Part shown: one piece after another, positions 27,920 through 39,850 of the stretch
How the letters are laid out: each line of letters starts with the position of its first letter
Position numbering within the stretch: the first letter of the stretch is position 1
Assembly (NCBI GenBank): GCA_029204225.1
Contig: CM055113.1
Span: 21,771,605 to 21,835,604 of the forward strand
Direction of reading: 5' to 3'
Source: Diphasiastrum complanatum
Taxonomy: Eukaryota; Streptophyta; Lycopodiopsida; Lycopodiales; Lycopodiaceae
Length of the DNA: 64,000 nt
Position numbers and translations under genes: made by a program
Notes under the pieces: generated by a model
The model's database searches: none
Seen by the model: only the letters and a program-made list of their open reading frames with translations
Told to the model about the DNA's origin: nothing

Positions 27920-28570
27920 CTCCTCAAATTTAGCTTGATCTATTTACAACTCTTTTGTAAGATGAATGAATGCTTTAGAAGTGTCCAAAAAACCAGCTAC
28001 AAACAAGAAACTTTTGAGACTCCAATAGAGAATGATGTCCATGAAAGGAACCCTTACAAAATGTTATACAAATGTGTCTATATACATGTAGCACACTTCA
28101 AAAATTATACATCATGCCAAGCCATGGATTCCAAGACATTTTGTGCACTTAAAGATACATCAATAAAACTATTAAGTGCATACATAATGTTTCCAGTGAC
28201 AACTTGCCTTGCTTGATCCATATGATTGAGCCTAGATGGCTCCATCTTGATACTCAAGGTTCTTCTTGGAGTCCTCGGGTCTTGATCTTGCTCCTCCACT
28301 TGACTTGACTCCAAAAAATCAATGAATTGAATAAATTGTTGATCCAAAGGTTCTTCTTCAAGTTTACAAATCTTCCACTCTTGGAAGATCACATTTCCAC
28401 CATTGACAAATCCTTTGGTGGAAAACAAGTAGATTCTACAATCTCTACTTAAAAAGCAAAACACTACCATTATTCCTATCATTGAAATAGGATAATCTTT
28501 GGTTCTTACATTGGAATGATCATGCACAAAGCATGTGGACACAAAGACTTACAAAGCAAACGATGTTTCA
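27920..28570 (-). pseudogene. antisense copia C integrase tail
   Basis: Minus-strand frame 28542-28105 carries the region between integrase and RT: FSTKGFVNGGNVIFQE, a Glu/Asp-rich linker, DPRTPRRT, EPSRLNHMDQ. RT and RNase H are missing; after SLSAQNVLESMAWHD the sequence jumps to the 3' end and purine tract. Confidence 0.7.
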
Positions 28571-28660
28571 TCTTTTATGACTCTATTCAAACTATTACAA
28601 AAATATTTATCCAATGAAATTGTTTTATCAACAACAAATTAGATTTCAAAGCATCTCATT

Positions 28661-30099
28661 TCATTGTCTTGTCATACAAAGTAATAAACACCATAATCTT
28701 AAAGGTAAGACCCAAGTCACCTCATGTCTACTAGTACTTTCCATAAAGTATTCAAAGATAGTAGACTCTCCAATGCTCACCACCCTTGCAAGATGCACAC
28801 TTGAATGGACAATTTGCATGCAATTTGATGACTCAGCCATTGTCATTGAGGACTCCCTTGGAACTCTCATGCTTTGAGGTTGATCCTTAAGATCTTCCTC
28901 CTTTTGATGCTCCTCCTCAATGCAAGCAAGATCACACTTTTCCAAGATCTCCTCTTGAGTGATCTCCTCCTTTGCCAAGCTCACCCTCTCAAAAACAACA
29001 CTAGCTTCCAACTTAAACAATCTTCCGTGCTTAAATCCCTTTGCAATGCAAATGTCATTCTTCAAGATGAAACAAACAACATGCTTAAAGTGGACATCCA
29101 AATCACTTTCTAAGAGTAGAAGACCAACACTATGCATATTTTTGGTGATTGATGCTACATAAGGGACATTTTCTAGATCCATGTACTTTGAGGATTCTAG
29201 ACACAAAGAGATGGTGCCAAGGCTATCTATCCTACACTCTTCATCATTTGCAGTAAAGACAAACTTTTTAGCATCATTGAAAGAGTGTAAGGTTGAGAAA
29301 AAGTCCTTTTCACAAGACATGTGGGAGCTAGCCCCACTACCGATCCACCAATTGTCTCTTGAATTGCTATTGCTTGTTGGTTTGAGCTTGATGCAGCATC
29401 CTCTTCTTTGGCCTCCTTTGGATGCTTCTTCTTTCCATTGGTCTTCTTTTTTCCTTTGAATGAGAAATTGGATTCTTCATCTCCATCCTGCAAAGACAAT
29501 GAACTCATTCTTGCCTTGGTGTGGAGCATCCTACACTCTTCAGCCACTAATACACAGTGAAGTTTTTCTATAGTTGGCAAAGTGTCTTGAATGGCAAAAC
29601 TTTGGACCAAATTTGCAAAGTTATCTCCTAGACCATTAAGAACAATTTGTACAAGCTCTCCATCATGAATCTTCTCTCCAATGGAAGCCAACTCCCTATT
29701 TAGAGACTTGATTTTGAGTACATATTCATGTGCACTCTCCTCACTTCTCCTCATGCTTTGCAAAATTTGATTTCTAAGCATAAGTACTCTAGAAGTGTTG
29801 CTTGATTCATAGATTGATTTTAAAGACTCCCAAGCCGCTGTAGCACTAGTACATGATGATACTTATCTCAAAAGATCATTGCTTACATTCATCTTCACAC
29901 AATGAAGTGCTAGCCTAGATCTCTTCTTGTATTTGATCAACTGATGTGCGCCACCTAGAGATTCATCTTCATCATCAATCAAGAACTCATAAAGGTCTTG
30001 GAGCACCATTAGTGACTCCATCCTAACCTTCCAGATAGAATAGTTTCTAGAATTCAATCTCTCCCTAGCTTCTAGAAGGTATTCTCCAATAGATCCCAT
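28661..30099 (-). pseudogene. antisense copia C gag and protease
   Basis: Gag starts MGSIGEYLLEARERLNSRNY at 30099. A stop breaks NVSNDLLR.VSSC; gag then continues SIYESSNTSRVLMLRNQIL and so on. The zinc knuckle is deleted. Protease reads WWIGSGASSHM (near 29335) instead of WWIDSGASSHM, so the catalytic Asp is lost. The integrase core is deleted between about 28570 and 28661. Confidence 0.88.
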
Positions 30100-31030
30100 C
30101 TTACTAGTGAATTCTACACACAAGAAATAGATTTGATTGACTTTGAAACTCACAAAGGTCTCACACTTGTAGTGTTTCACTCAAATGAGATTTCTAATCC
30201 AACAAATGGACTTATAATCTAAGTTCTAGCAGTACTCTTGAGAAAATCAATGAACACAAAGTAGATTGAACTTCTCGACCCTCCCTAAGTTCATTTTTAG
30301 AATTTTTCCACTAGAAACTTACTTGAAATGCACAAAGATTCAAGTAGCAAGATCCCCTTGATCTTGATTCAAAAGAAGTTTTTGGAAGAATCCTACAAAA
30401 CAATGCTCAAGAAAATTGATTTTGATTTGAACCTAGAAACACACAAAGGTTTCACTTTGTATTGATTACCTCAAATTTGACTTATAGACCCCTCTTTGGA
30501 CTTCTAGTCACAGTTCTTACACTCCCTCGCAAAGAAGAAATGAAGTTAGATGAGAATCTAACAAAGACTTATCAAATCCTACCAATTTTCACCATTTTTG
30601 CACAAAAACATGAATAACTCTCACTCACACACTTTGATGTACTTTCAAGACCTGTAAAAAAAGTTTATAGGACCTGTTTTCAGCCTAGATAAATTAGATC
30701 TCATGACCCTATGTCAAATCTAATCAATGGCACTTGATCTTGGTAGCTTATCCTAGGATTTCCACCAAAATTACATCGAAAGCTCTCAAATTGAATTTTT
30801 AATGATAAAATGAATAACATGCATTAAATGCAGGTTCAAAGGTGCCCAAACATGTGAGCAGTATGGATTTGGGTCCCTACCAAGTTTGGGATCAAATCCC
30901 CTCACCAAAATCAAGATTCTAGCTTGCCCTCTCAATACTAGCTTTTAGCATGAAAACTTGCTATAAATGGATTTGCTTCTCATCAATGGCTTATGCTCTT
31001 GTACTTGGATCTGATACCATGTGAAAGTAC
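30100..31030 (-). mobile_element. antisense copia C leader, primer site and LTR stub
   Basis: Leader upstream of gag. The primer site TGGTATCAGATCC is on the minus strand at 31019-31007. Only the last 11 bases of the 5' LTR (31030-31020, GTACTTTCACA) remain before the junction with copia D. Confidence 0.8.
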
Positions 31031-32245
31031 GGATGCTTGTTTGATCAAAAAGGAAGGTGAATTGATTGCAAAAGGGAAGAGGCAAGGTAAATTGTTCAAA
31101 CTTGATGCTTGTGTTGTTGCTAAACAAGTTGGATGTATGAAAAAGAGGCAATATTCAATGCAAGATATATGGCACAAGAGATTGGGGCATCTCAACTTCA
31201 AATCATTGGAGGGGATGGCAAAGAGGGAAGCTGTTTTTGGTTTTCCCAATTTTCTAACATGAATCATGTTTGTGAGCAATGTGCTTTATCAAACTCAACA
31301 AGAGATCTACATCAAGATCAAGTAAGCCTTTTCAACTTGTGCATTCAGATATTTAGCAATGGTGGTGCTAAGATGTATGTGACATTTATTGATGATTTTA
31401 GTAGATTTTAATGGGTTTGTCTACTAAAGAGCAACGATGAGGTGTTTGATGTCCTTATAAAGTTCAAGATTGCAAGGGAGGTCCAATTCAACACCAAAGT
31501 CAAGTGCTTGAGGAGTGACAATGGTGGTGAGTACATGTCTACCAAATTCAAACCATTTTGTGATGCAAATGGGATCAAGAGGGAGCTCACAACTCCAAGG
31601 ACATCACAACAAAATGGAGTGACCGAGAGGAGGAGTAGAACCTTATGTGAAGGAGCCAAAACAATGAGGTTAGGTGCCAATCTTTCTAAACCTTTTTGGG
31701 GTGAAACTTTTTTGTGTGCCAATTTTCTATGCAATAGATGGCCAAGTGTTGTCTTGGATGGAAAGACACCTTTTGAGATGCAATTTGGTAGGAGGCTAAG
31801 TGTCAAGTTTTTCAAAACTTTTGGATGTGTTTGTTATATCAACATTACTCTTGATGATAGGACAAAGGAGGATCCATCTTCAAAGAAAGGTATATTTGTT
31901 GGTTATAGTGAGGTGAGCAAGGCTTATAAAGTTTATATTCCTTCAACTAAGAAAGTGGTCATAGGAAGAGATATCATTTTTTATGAAGGAAACATTCCAA
32001 AAGTTCCTTCATGTGGTGATGTGGTGATTGGATCTAATATTTTTGATGTTGATGATACTTTGGATGTTGATGGTGAAGAGTCTTCTCCAAGTCAAAAGCC
32101 AAGGAGGACATCAAGGAAAAGGCAATAACCTTCAAGCCTCAGTTATGATGAAAAGGATAAACAGATTTTTGGTGGTACAAATTATGCTTTCCTAACCTCT
32201 TTTGATGAACCTACATGTGTAGATGAAGCAAGGCAAAAAGAATAG
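31031..32245 (+). pseudogene. copia D fragment: protease end to start of RT
   Basis: Truncated on both sides. Starts in the protease tail (KGKRQGKLFKLDACVV), then the integrase zinc region (IWHKRLGHLNFKSLEG), core (FIDDFSRF, CLRSDNGGEYMS, NGVTERRSRTL) and tail (KGIFVGYSEVSKAYKVY), ending at EPTCVDEARQKE just before RT. Frameshift near 31262, stops near 31411 and 32127. It meets gypsy II at 32245. Confidence 0.88.
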
Positions 32246-32337
32246 TGTTGAAGAGTTTGCGGATCCCAAGGCAACCCTAATCCTAGTTAATAAGTGAGAG
32301 GGATTTGGCACTCTGCGTGTGTAAGAAACCCACTACA
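32246..32337 (+). repeat. gypsy II 5' LTR remnant
   Basis: About 92 bp from TGTTGAAG to ...CTACA directly before the primer site. A full plant gypsy LTR is usually longer, so the left part is probably missing. No second copy found. Confidence 0.4.
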
Positions 32338-32341
32338 ATTT

Positions 32342-32360
32342 TGGCGCCATTGCCGGGGAG
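32342..32360 (+). other. gypsy II primer-binding site
   Basis: TGGCGCCATTGCCGGGGAG, the typical site of Tat/Athila-type plant gypsy elements. Confidence 0.85.
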
Positions 32361-32939
32361 CTACGCCAATTTTTCAATTTGCAGCATGTTTGTTGGATGG
32401 TTAGATTGCATTAGACATCTTGTTGTGGCATGAATATTGTTAGATTTTCATTTAGGGTTAGTTTGGGATTGATTTTATTTGATTTGAGGGGATTTGCTTG
32501 TTAGAAAAATCTAATCTGATTATAAAACAGGGAAAGCTATTCAAATCACCAATCTTAAGATCCATTTGGATCTAAGATATCAGAGAAAATAACAAAAATC
32601 GATCAAATCTGCCAGATTTTGGTCAAAAGGAGACAAAAAACATCATCTGAGCTTATAATTGTTTATTCTCTTTCAAGAAACCTTCGTCGAGTTGTAGACA
32701 CCTTCGGTTTTGTTCATAGAACCTTCAGTTTGAAAGGCGAAGATTAATTCCCAGCAGATTTTCAGAAACATCAAAAAATCCGCAAAAAAAAACACCAAAA
32801 AATCACCAAAACCCTAAAAAACAAAAAAAGAACCTTCGCCCAATTCACTGTGCATAGGTGTGGTTCAAATCTATCTACTGCCAATTTGGCAAAGAACAAT
32901 ACCAAAAATAAAAGGGTTTTCAGAGGATAAGTTGTCATA

Positions 32940-34257
32940 TTGTCATATTTTTGCCAAAAAAATCATCTTTTTGCAAAAATACCAGTATTACTCTTGATCC
33001 TTCATCCACCACTATTGCATCAACAAATGCCAACACTACTGCAAAAATGATGTTCAATGAGTTCGAGATACTTGGGAAGAACCAGCAGAAACATATGGAA
33101 AAATTGCAGTCGCAATTTGATGAGAAGATCAAAGCATTGGAAAATTTCCACGGACAAGCAAACAAGGAACCTGAAAAGTTTTTTGTCTGGTGTTCTATTT
33201 GTACAGAAAATCACACAATGAATGAGTGTCCTCAATTGAAAAAATAAATGAATATTAGTGTTTGCCATTTGTGTAATTTGCCTGATCATGAGACTGCTTT
33301 TTGCAACTTCAACCCTCGGATAATTCAGCAACGGTATGTTCAAATGGGATATCGAGAACCACAATATGGAGGAAATCCAGCAGCTAGACCGCGACAATCT
33401 GCTCTTCATACCCAGAACGTTTAGCCTTACCTTCCCCACCAAAGCACTCTGCTCCTCCTGCCAATTTGATGAAACCAGAACCATACATAAGTGCTGAGCA
33501 ATGGAACTATGGTACTGATCAAGAAGGTGGATTTTCAGGAGGATCTTCAGAACAGTATGTTATTTATGTTGTTGCTCAACAACAAGCCTCTAGAAATTGA
33601 ACCAAAGCACCACTTGGATGCTTTGCATATGGAGAAAATCACAGAGTTGCAGAATGTCCAAATAAAGAAAAATTTGTACCATTCTGTCGTGACTGTGGTT
33701 ATGGGCATTGCTATAAAGACTGTCCAACAAAACCTAAGCCACCACCAGCTACAGCTCCTGTAAATTTGATAACAATCAAGCGAAGACCAGGAGCTCAGAA
33801 TAAACCAAGTGCACCCTTGAATAAACCAGTAGCGGATCTAGTACCTGTTGATTCTATACCATTGAATGATACATCAATAGCATTGGGACTCTATCCAAAT
33901 CCTCATGTAGAAAAATGAAGATATCAAGATATGAGGCAGTGTAGTAAACATCTGCAAGAAGAAGAGGAGCTTGAAGCTGCTAAAGCAACAACAGAAGTTC
34001 ATTCTTCATCATTGCATCCACCAAGAAATTCACGTATGGATATGAATGACCAGTTGCATCATCATGAAAAACCCTTCAAGATGACTGAACCGGGAGCACC
34101 ACAAACAGAACTGCTCATAAATATTTTGTCTAGTAAGATCAACATTTCATTGGGAGAGTTCTTCAAGTTGGTGCCAAAAGCAAAAGAAGTCTTAGTGCAA
34201 AAGTTAGCTCAAGTTGAACCAGAAGTCCATCAGTGTGAAGAATTGAAAAAGATTATC
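32940..34257 (+). pseudogene. gypsy II gag
   Basis: Nucleocapsid side of gag with unusually many knuckles: CSICTENHTMNEC (near 33192), CHLCNLPDHETAFC (near 33262), CFAYGENHRVAEC (near 33620, second Cys now Tyr) and CRDCGYGHCYKDC (near 33680). Pro-rich and Glu-rich linkers follow, up to KLAQVEPEVHQCEELKKII. Several stops and frameshifts. The frame is cut by LTR E. Confidence 0.75.
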
Positions 34258-34973
34258 TATGTTAGATATAGGGGTCTTATTTATGTTTTTTACATCAAGC
34301 ATGTAGGTGTAGGATGTTGATAGGTACAAATTTGGCATAGATGGCAAATTAGGCATTTTCACTTGTAATGCCACTATTGAGCCAAAATAGAGTAAGAGGC
34401 TAAAATCGTGCCAATTAGAGTGTAGACAAGTGTAATGCTTTTTTTTGATGAATTCTAAGAGGTCCAATAGGATTTAGAGGTGGAACCATGTGTGGTCCAA
34501 TAGGAATTTGAGGTGTGCTTGAATATAGTCCAATAGAATTAAGAGGTGCATGGATCAATGGTCCAATAGGATTAAGAGGTGACAAAGTATGGTCCAATCA
34601 TAGTTAAGCATAGTGGTAGCTCATGGATCTACTAGTATCATTGTACTTTTCATTTTGAAGCTAATTGATTTGGTGATCATATGGATTTTGAGTGTTATTG
34701 GATTTCTAGCTTTCTCTCTCTACCCGAGAGCTCATGATGTTTTTTCTCTCTCTACCCAAGGAGAGGAGCTTGTTTTTATTTAGATTATTTTTTTAACACT
34801 TCCCACACGTGTGAGTGAGAGTTGGAAGTGATTGAATGCATGTAGTAGTGTGTTTTTGCCATAGGATCTAAGATTGATCTTGAATCTCAATCTAGTCTTG
34901 ATCTTGGTGCATCTACACACCTTAGGAGATCACAAGTACATGTTGTGGACAATCCACACGTGTGAATTCAACA
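34258..34973 (+). repeat. LTR E insertion in gypsy II
   Basis: A short stub of copia 3' internal sequence (34258-34315) followed by an LTR from TGTTGATAGG (34316) to GAATTCAACA (34973). The reverse-complement sister copy is at 44557-45209. Two exact CACACGTGTG copies lie inside. No clean target duplication seen. Confidence 0.75.
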
Positions 34974-35705
34974 ATCAGGAGCCACTTTTTTGTGCTGGAT
35001 TTGAAGAATCTAACGAAGTACTCCATGTTGGAGCTGCTTGGAGTGAACAAAAGAATATCACTCTACCGATACAACATAGACAATTTTCTAAGGAAGCAGC
35101 TGTGATAGATGGCAGTTCAGGAGTTAACCTAATTTCTACAAAGATATGTGCAAAATGGGGCCTCACAAAGATCAAGCCTGCTACTTTTGCCATTAAGCTA
35201 GCTGATCATACGACAGTTCGTCTGCGAGAAATGGTTGAAGATATACCTGTCATAATTGCGGGAGCATGGTTTGTCATTACTTTCGTAGTGATGGACTTAC
35301 CAGAAGTGCCAAATGTCTACCAAATTCTATTGGAACGTCGCGCAAGTAATTCATAACTGGGGTACCAAAAAAATCACTTTTGAAAATCGTGAACGTGCAG
35401 TTAAAGTTGGTCCTACAACTTGGACTATCAAACCAATAGTTCAAAAAGAAGATGACGATTCGTCAACAATGGATCACACTTGTGACCGTCCAGAGAAAAA
35501 TTTGGGAGTTCATTACGATTCTCAAATGGATACTGTCAATTGGAGTGGAGCTCTTGCAACAATTGATTGTACAGCAGGATATATGAGTCAACAAGATAAT
35601 CAATCAGATTTGAATGAGATTTTCTTATTAGATCAAACTTTGGATACACCAATCACGTTTCCACTGTATGTGCTGATCAGCGGAACCTATACCAGATTCG
35701 ATTGA
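34974..35705 (+). pseudogene. gypsy II aspartic protease
   Basis: Resumes NQEPLFCAGFEESNEVLHV. Retropepsin motif AAVIDGSSGVNLIS near 35098, where plant gypsy elements usually have DGGSG or DTGA. A frameshift near 35325 moves to the next frame (NWGTKKITFENRERAV). Confidence 0.75.
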
Positions 35706-35903
35706 GGATGATCTCATACCTGTGAGTCATGCCTTGACTTATGATGGCAATGCTGAACTTACGGATGAGCAGATTCTAAATCATATGGATCCGACCAGAT
35801 TTGGAGTGTGTAATGTTCCTGATGACTACAAAGAAACAAGCTAAGCAACATTATAATAGTCCTGAAATGGGAAAACTCTCCTCAAAAGATTGATTCAAAG
35901 AAT

Positions 35904-37131
35904 GTGCCACCCTTACTAGATAAAGGCAAAGGAAAAGTCAAGGATGATTCTACAAGTCAGAATTCTAGCAAGACATCATCGTCTCGGAAGTCATCACCTC
36001 CACGATCAATTCTTGCTAAGAAGGCTAAGCGAAAATCCAAGACAAGTCCTTTCAAAAAGGAACAAACAGATGTAGTCCAGTATGATATGCCCGAGCATTT
36101 TAAATGTGGTTATCATGTTACCTAAAGCACATCGTGAACCTGAAGAACATGTGCCAGAATCAAAAGAGGTTTACGATGGCCCAGCTAGGATGCAGCCAAT
36201 GAATCTTGCTGAACCAGGAGAACCGAAAAAGATTGTACAAGTTGGATCACAACTTAATCCTGAACAGTATCAAGCACTCCGCATGTTACTTATTAAGCAT
36301 CAGGATTGCTTTTCTTGGACTTATCAAGATCTAAAGGGTATTCTGACATCAGTGATTGAACATACCATACCTTTAGTACCTAATGCAGTTCCAAAGGTTA
36401 CAAAGTTCTATCGCTATAATCCTAATGTTGCAAACCTGATAAAGAAAGAACTTCAAAGATTGCTTGACGCCGATTTCATTTATGAGATCGAGCATACCGA
36501 ATGGATTTCACTGATTGTCATTGTTCCTAAGAAAAATGAGAAATTGCGAATCTGTGTGAATCTCAAAGCATTGAACAAAGTGACGCGAAAGGATAACTTT
36601 TTGTTACCTTTTACTGAAAGCATTTTGGATCGCCTTGCTGGATCAAAAGCTTATAGTTTCTTGGATGGATTTAGTAGTTACAACCAAATTAAGATTGCAC
36701 TTGCTGATCGCCACAAAACCGCTCTATGCTTACAAAGTAATGTCGTTTGGACTCTATAATGCACCAAGTTCGTTCCAAAGAGTAATGCAATTTGCTTTTA
36801 AAGATTATCTACAAAAATTCCTTGAGATTTACTTGGATGACCTGGGAGTCCATAATAGTATAGATGCAGACCACCTGGATCGATTCCAGAAAGTATTTGA
36901 AAGATGCTGCAAATATCAGATTTCTCTAAATCCAGAAAAATACCAGATATGGGTTTCCCACGGAGTGTGCTTGGACATGTGATATCAAGATATGGTATTG
37001 CCACAGATTATTCTAAGATCAAGATTATTGTGGAATTGCCACCACCAACCACGATTCGTGGAATTTATGTGTTTATGGGTCATGCGAACTACTATCGAAT
37101 TTTTATTATCTTCTTTGCGGATTTAGCATGA
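35904..37131 (+). pseudogene. gypsy II reverse transcriptase
   Basis: FSWTYQDLKGI, then HTIPLVPNAVPKVTKFYRYNP, WISLIVIVPKKNEKLRICVN, SFLDGFSSYNQIKIA, MSFGLYNAPSSFQRVM and the active-site block IYLDDLGVHNS (near 36828). Frameshifts near 36735 and 36965. The expected FCDYRDLN-like block reads ICVNLKALN. Confidence 0.9.
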
Positions 37132-37137
37132 CCTATA

Positions 37138-37683
37138 TACAAATTGACAATGTTGTTCCTATTTGGATAGTAGAAGTGTTAGAAGCTTTTGAAAAGTTAA
37201 AAAAAACATTAACTGCGTTCTCCAGATTGGACGATAGAATTTCCTGTTCATACGGATGCCTCAAAATATGCCATTGGATCAGTTTTGATGTAGCCGGGTG
37301 ATTATAAGAAGGATTATCCTATACGATTTGCAAGCAGACAACTTACAGATCCGGAGAGAAATTATTCAACAACAAAACGTGAAGCATTAGCCATGATTTT
37401 TTCTGTTCAAAAATTTTGTCACTACCTCATGGAAACGCACTTTGCATTTTATACGGATCACCAGCCATTACTTTACTTGGTAAACAAGACATGCAATACT
37501 GGACGTATTGCAAGATGGTTATTGTTGTTGACTGGATTTGACTTTCGCATTGTGGTTCAAAAGGAAAAGCAACATTATCTAGCCGATTACATTTCACGAA
37601 TCGAATCTGCACCAGTTAATACGGAAGTGGATGATGAACTACCAGATGCTGCATTGTTCTATGTTGAAGCAGTACCTGAGTGA
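37138..37683 (+). pseudogene. gypsy II RNase H
   Basis: Contains FPVHTDASKYAIGSVLM (frame broken near 37225-37295), RNYSTTKREALAMIFSVQKF, FYTDHQPLLYLVNK and ADYISRI, the RNase HI block that follows RT in gypsy elements. Confidence 0.85.
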
Positions 37684-37799
37684 GCAGCGGATATTGTTGA
37701 GTATCTGATGTTAGGACAACCGAATGACTCCTTGACAAAAGTACAAAAGAGGTAATTGATTTATAAGGCTCAACCTTATCAATTGATTGTAGGACAATT

Positions 37800-38944
37800 G
37801 TATCGTCGTGGATCAGACAATATTTTACGAAGATGTGTTTTACGGCATGAATACCAGATTTAATCATGTTTTCACATGATGGCATGGGCGGAAGACACTT
37901 CTTTATAGATATTACTATTCGCAAACTTTTGCAATCAAGTTGTTGGTGGCCTACGCTTCATAAAGACACAAAAAATTTTATTCAGACATGTGATGTTTGC
38001 CAACGAACACGCCTTCTCGATAAAATTATGAACCCTTGCATCCGGTTTTATCGCAAGCACCATTTGAAAAATGGGGACTGGATTATGTTGGTCCTATTCA
38101 CCCTGCCATGCAAGGATTTCAGGCCCGATACATTATCGTAGCAACTGATTATATGACCAAGTGGGTTGAAGCCAAAGCTGTCAAAGTTACTGATGCAAAA
38201 TCTATGGCCAAGTTTCTATATGAAAATATTATAATCAAATTTGGATGTCTGATCGAGATTGTCAGTGACCAGGGTACACACTTTGTTAATCAAATAATAA
38301 AGTGTTTACTGGAAGATTTTTTTGTTATACACAGATTTAGCACTCCCTACTATCCCAGAGGGAATGGCCAAGCTGAATCTTCCAAAAAGATTCTCTGCAC
38401 CATTATGACAAAGATAGTTGAAGCAAGTCGGTCTGATTGGGAACATAAACTGTATGCAGCGTTATGGGCATTCAGAATCGCTTACAAAAATAGTACAAAT
38501 CAAACACCTTTTCAACTGGTTTATGGTCAAGATGTTGTCATGTCACTTGAATTTTTAATCCCATCTTTACGCATAGCAGCAACGGAATGATTAAATGATG
38601 ATAAGTCTTTACAACTCCGTCATGAAGCGTTGCACAAATTATGTGAAATCGGATTGATGGCAGTTCATGCGTTAGCAGCAAAGAAAGCCCGCCGCAAGGC
38701 ATGGCACGATCGTCGATTGCACAAAAAGGATCTGAAACCAAGAGATCTTGCATTGACGTACAAAACCAAGCTGATCAAGCAAAAGTTGAAGTTTTCTGGT
38801 GAGGGCCCGTATAAAGTCAAGGAAATCTTGGACTATGACGCAGTAATTCTTGAGAACTTGGATGGAAAACAATTTGATAATCTGGTGAATGGCAGCCGAT
38901 TACGCAAGTTTTGGCAGCTTGCTCTGCCATTTCAGCAAGCTTGA
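37800..38944 (+). pseudogene. gypsy II integrase
   Basis: HHCC zinc region (CWWPTLHKDTKNFIQTCDVC) near 37950. Core has LDYVGPI, VATDYMTKWVEA, SDQGTHFVN, YYPRGNGQAESSKK, giving D, D and E. Tail MHKLCEIGL... with FSGEGPYKVKEIL is a GPY/F-type module. Frameshift near 38035 and a stop at 38588. Confidence 0.9.
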
Positions 38945-39700
38945 TCTCAATGGTTTTTTAGATTTTATTTGTTTTTCAATTTTTTGTTTTCAGTATTTAA
39001 ATTGCTAAGTTTTTTGGAAAAAGACAGTATAAAAATAAAAATAAAAAAGAAGAAAAGAAAAATTAAAAAAAAAAAATGATGAGCAAAAGTCATAAAAGTC
39101 ATCAGTATGGAAAAATGACTTAGAAAATCACTGTTTGGTCAAATCTGGCCTATACAGTACTCGAATTCTTTGCTGAGCTCTCAGACTATACATCCACTTT
39201 AGATTTATCTAATTTGAGTTGGGCGAAGGTTCCTATCCAAGAAAAATCCAGTTTCTGAGTCAGACAAAGGATCAATGATATGAAATTTTGGGAACCTTCA
39301 CCGAGCACCTTAACCTCATTATGAACCTTCGCCGACCTGCTAGATGATCTTAAAATGTCAAAATTAGGTTGTCCATAGGTTCAAATTGTGAAAAAATATA
39401 TTTATGACAGTACGTGGGCAAAGGACCCTCATGGGCGAAGGTTCATCCTTCGCCAGCCCTGAAAAACATTCGCCTAATAGGTTTAGATCCCCAGAAACCT
39501 TATGATAGTACGTGGGCAAAGGACCCTCATGGGCAAAGGTTCATCCTTCGCCAGCCCTGAAAAACATTCGCCTAATAGGTTTAGATCCCCAGAAACCTTC
39601 GCCAAGATTTTTATGGCCTATTTTTACAGTATTGTACATGCATGCAAATTTTTGTTCATAACTGATCAGCCAAACTAGTATTCAGTGTAATGGACCCACC
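38945..39700 (+). other. gypsy II spacer with GAACCTTCGCC words
   Basis: Non-coding, AT-rich, then repeated ACCTTCGCC / GGCGAAGGT words from 39225 on. Similar words occur in the element's 5' leader (32682-32850). Holds the tandem repeat listed next. Confidence 0.65.
39403..39598 (+). repeat. 98-bp tandem duplication containing a hairpin
   Basis: Two near-identical copies (39403-39500, 39501-39598). The first holds a perfect hairpin: GGCGAAGG (39434-39441), 5-nt loop, CCTTCGCC (39447-39454). The second copy has one mismatch in the left arm. Confidence 0.9.
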
Positions 39701-39850
39701 AAGTTTACCTATAAGTTGGCTGAATTCGATTCATTCCTCACTTGTGCTAGCAAAGCTCTTGTAAACTTTTCCCATGGCCAAAGCCTTCCAAACATCCTGA
39801 ACTGCTTTCTGATATACTTTTACACATCTTACGTTTCATTTCTGATCATC

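Noticed and set aside
28874-29459. Plus-strand frames over 28.8-29.5 kb
   Set aside because: Shadows of the antisense copia C gag and protease.
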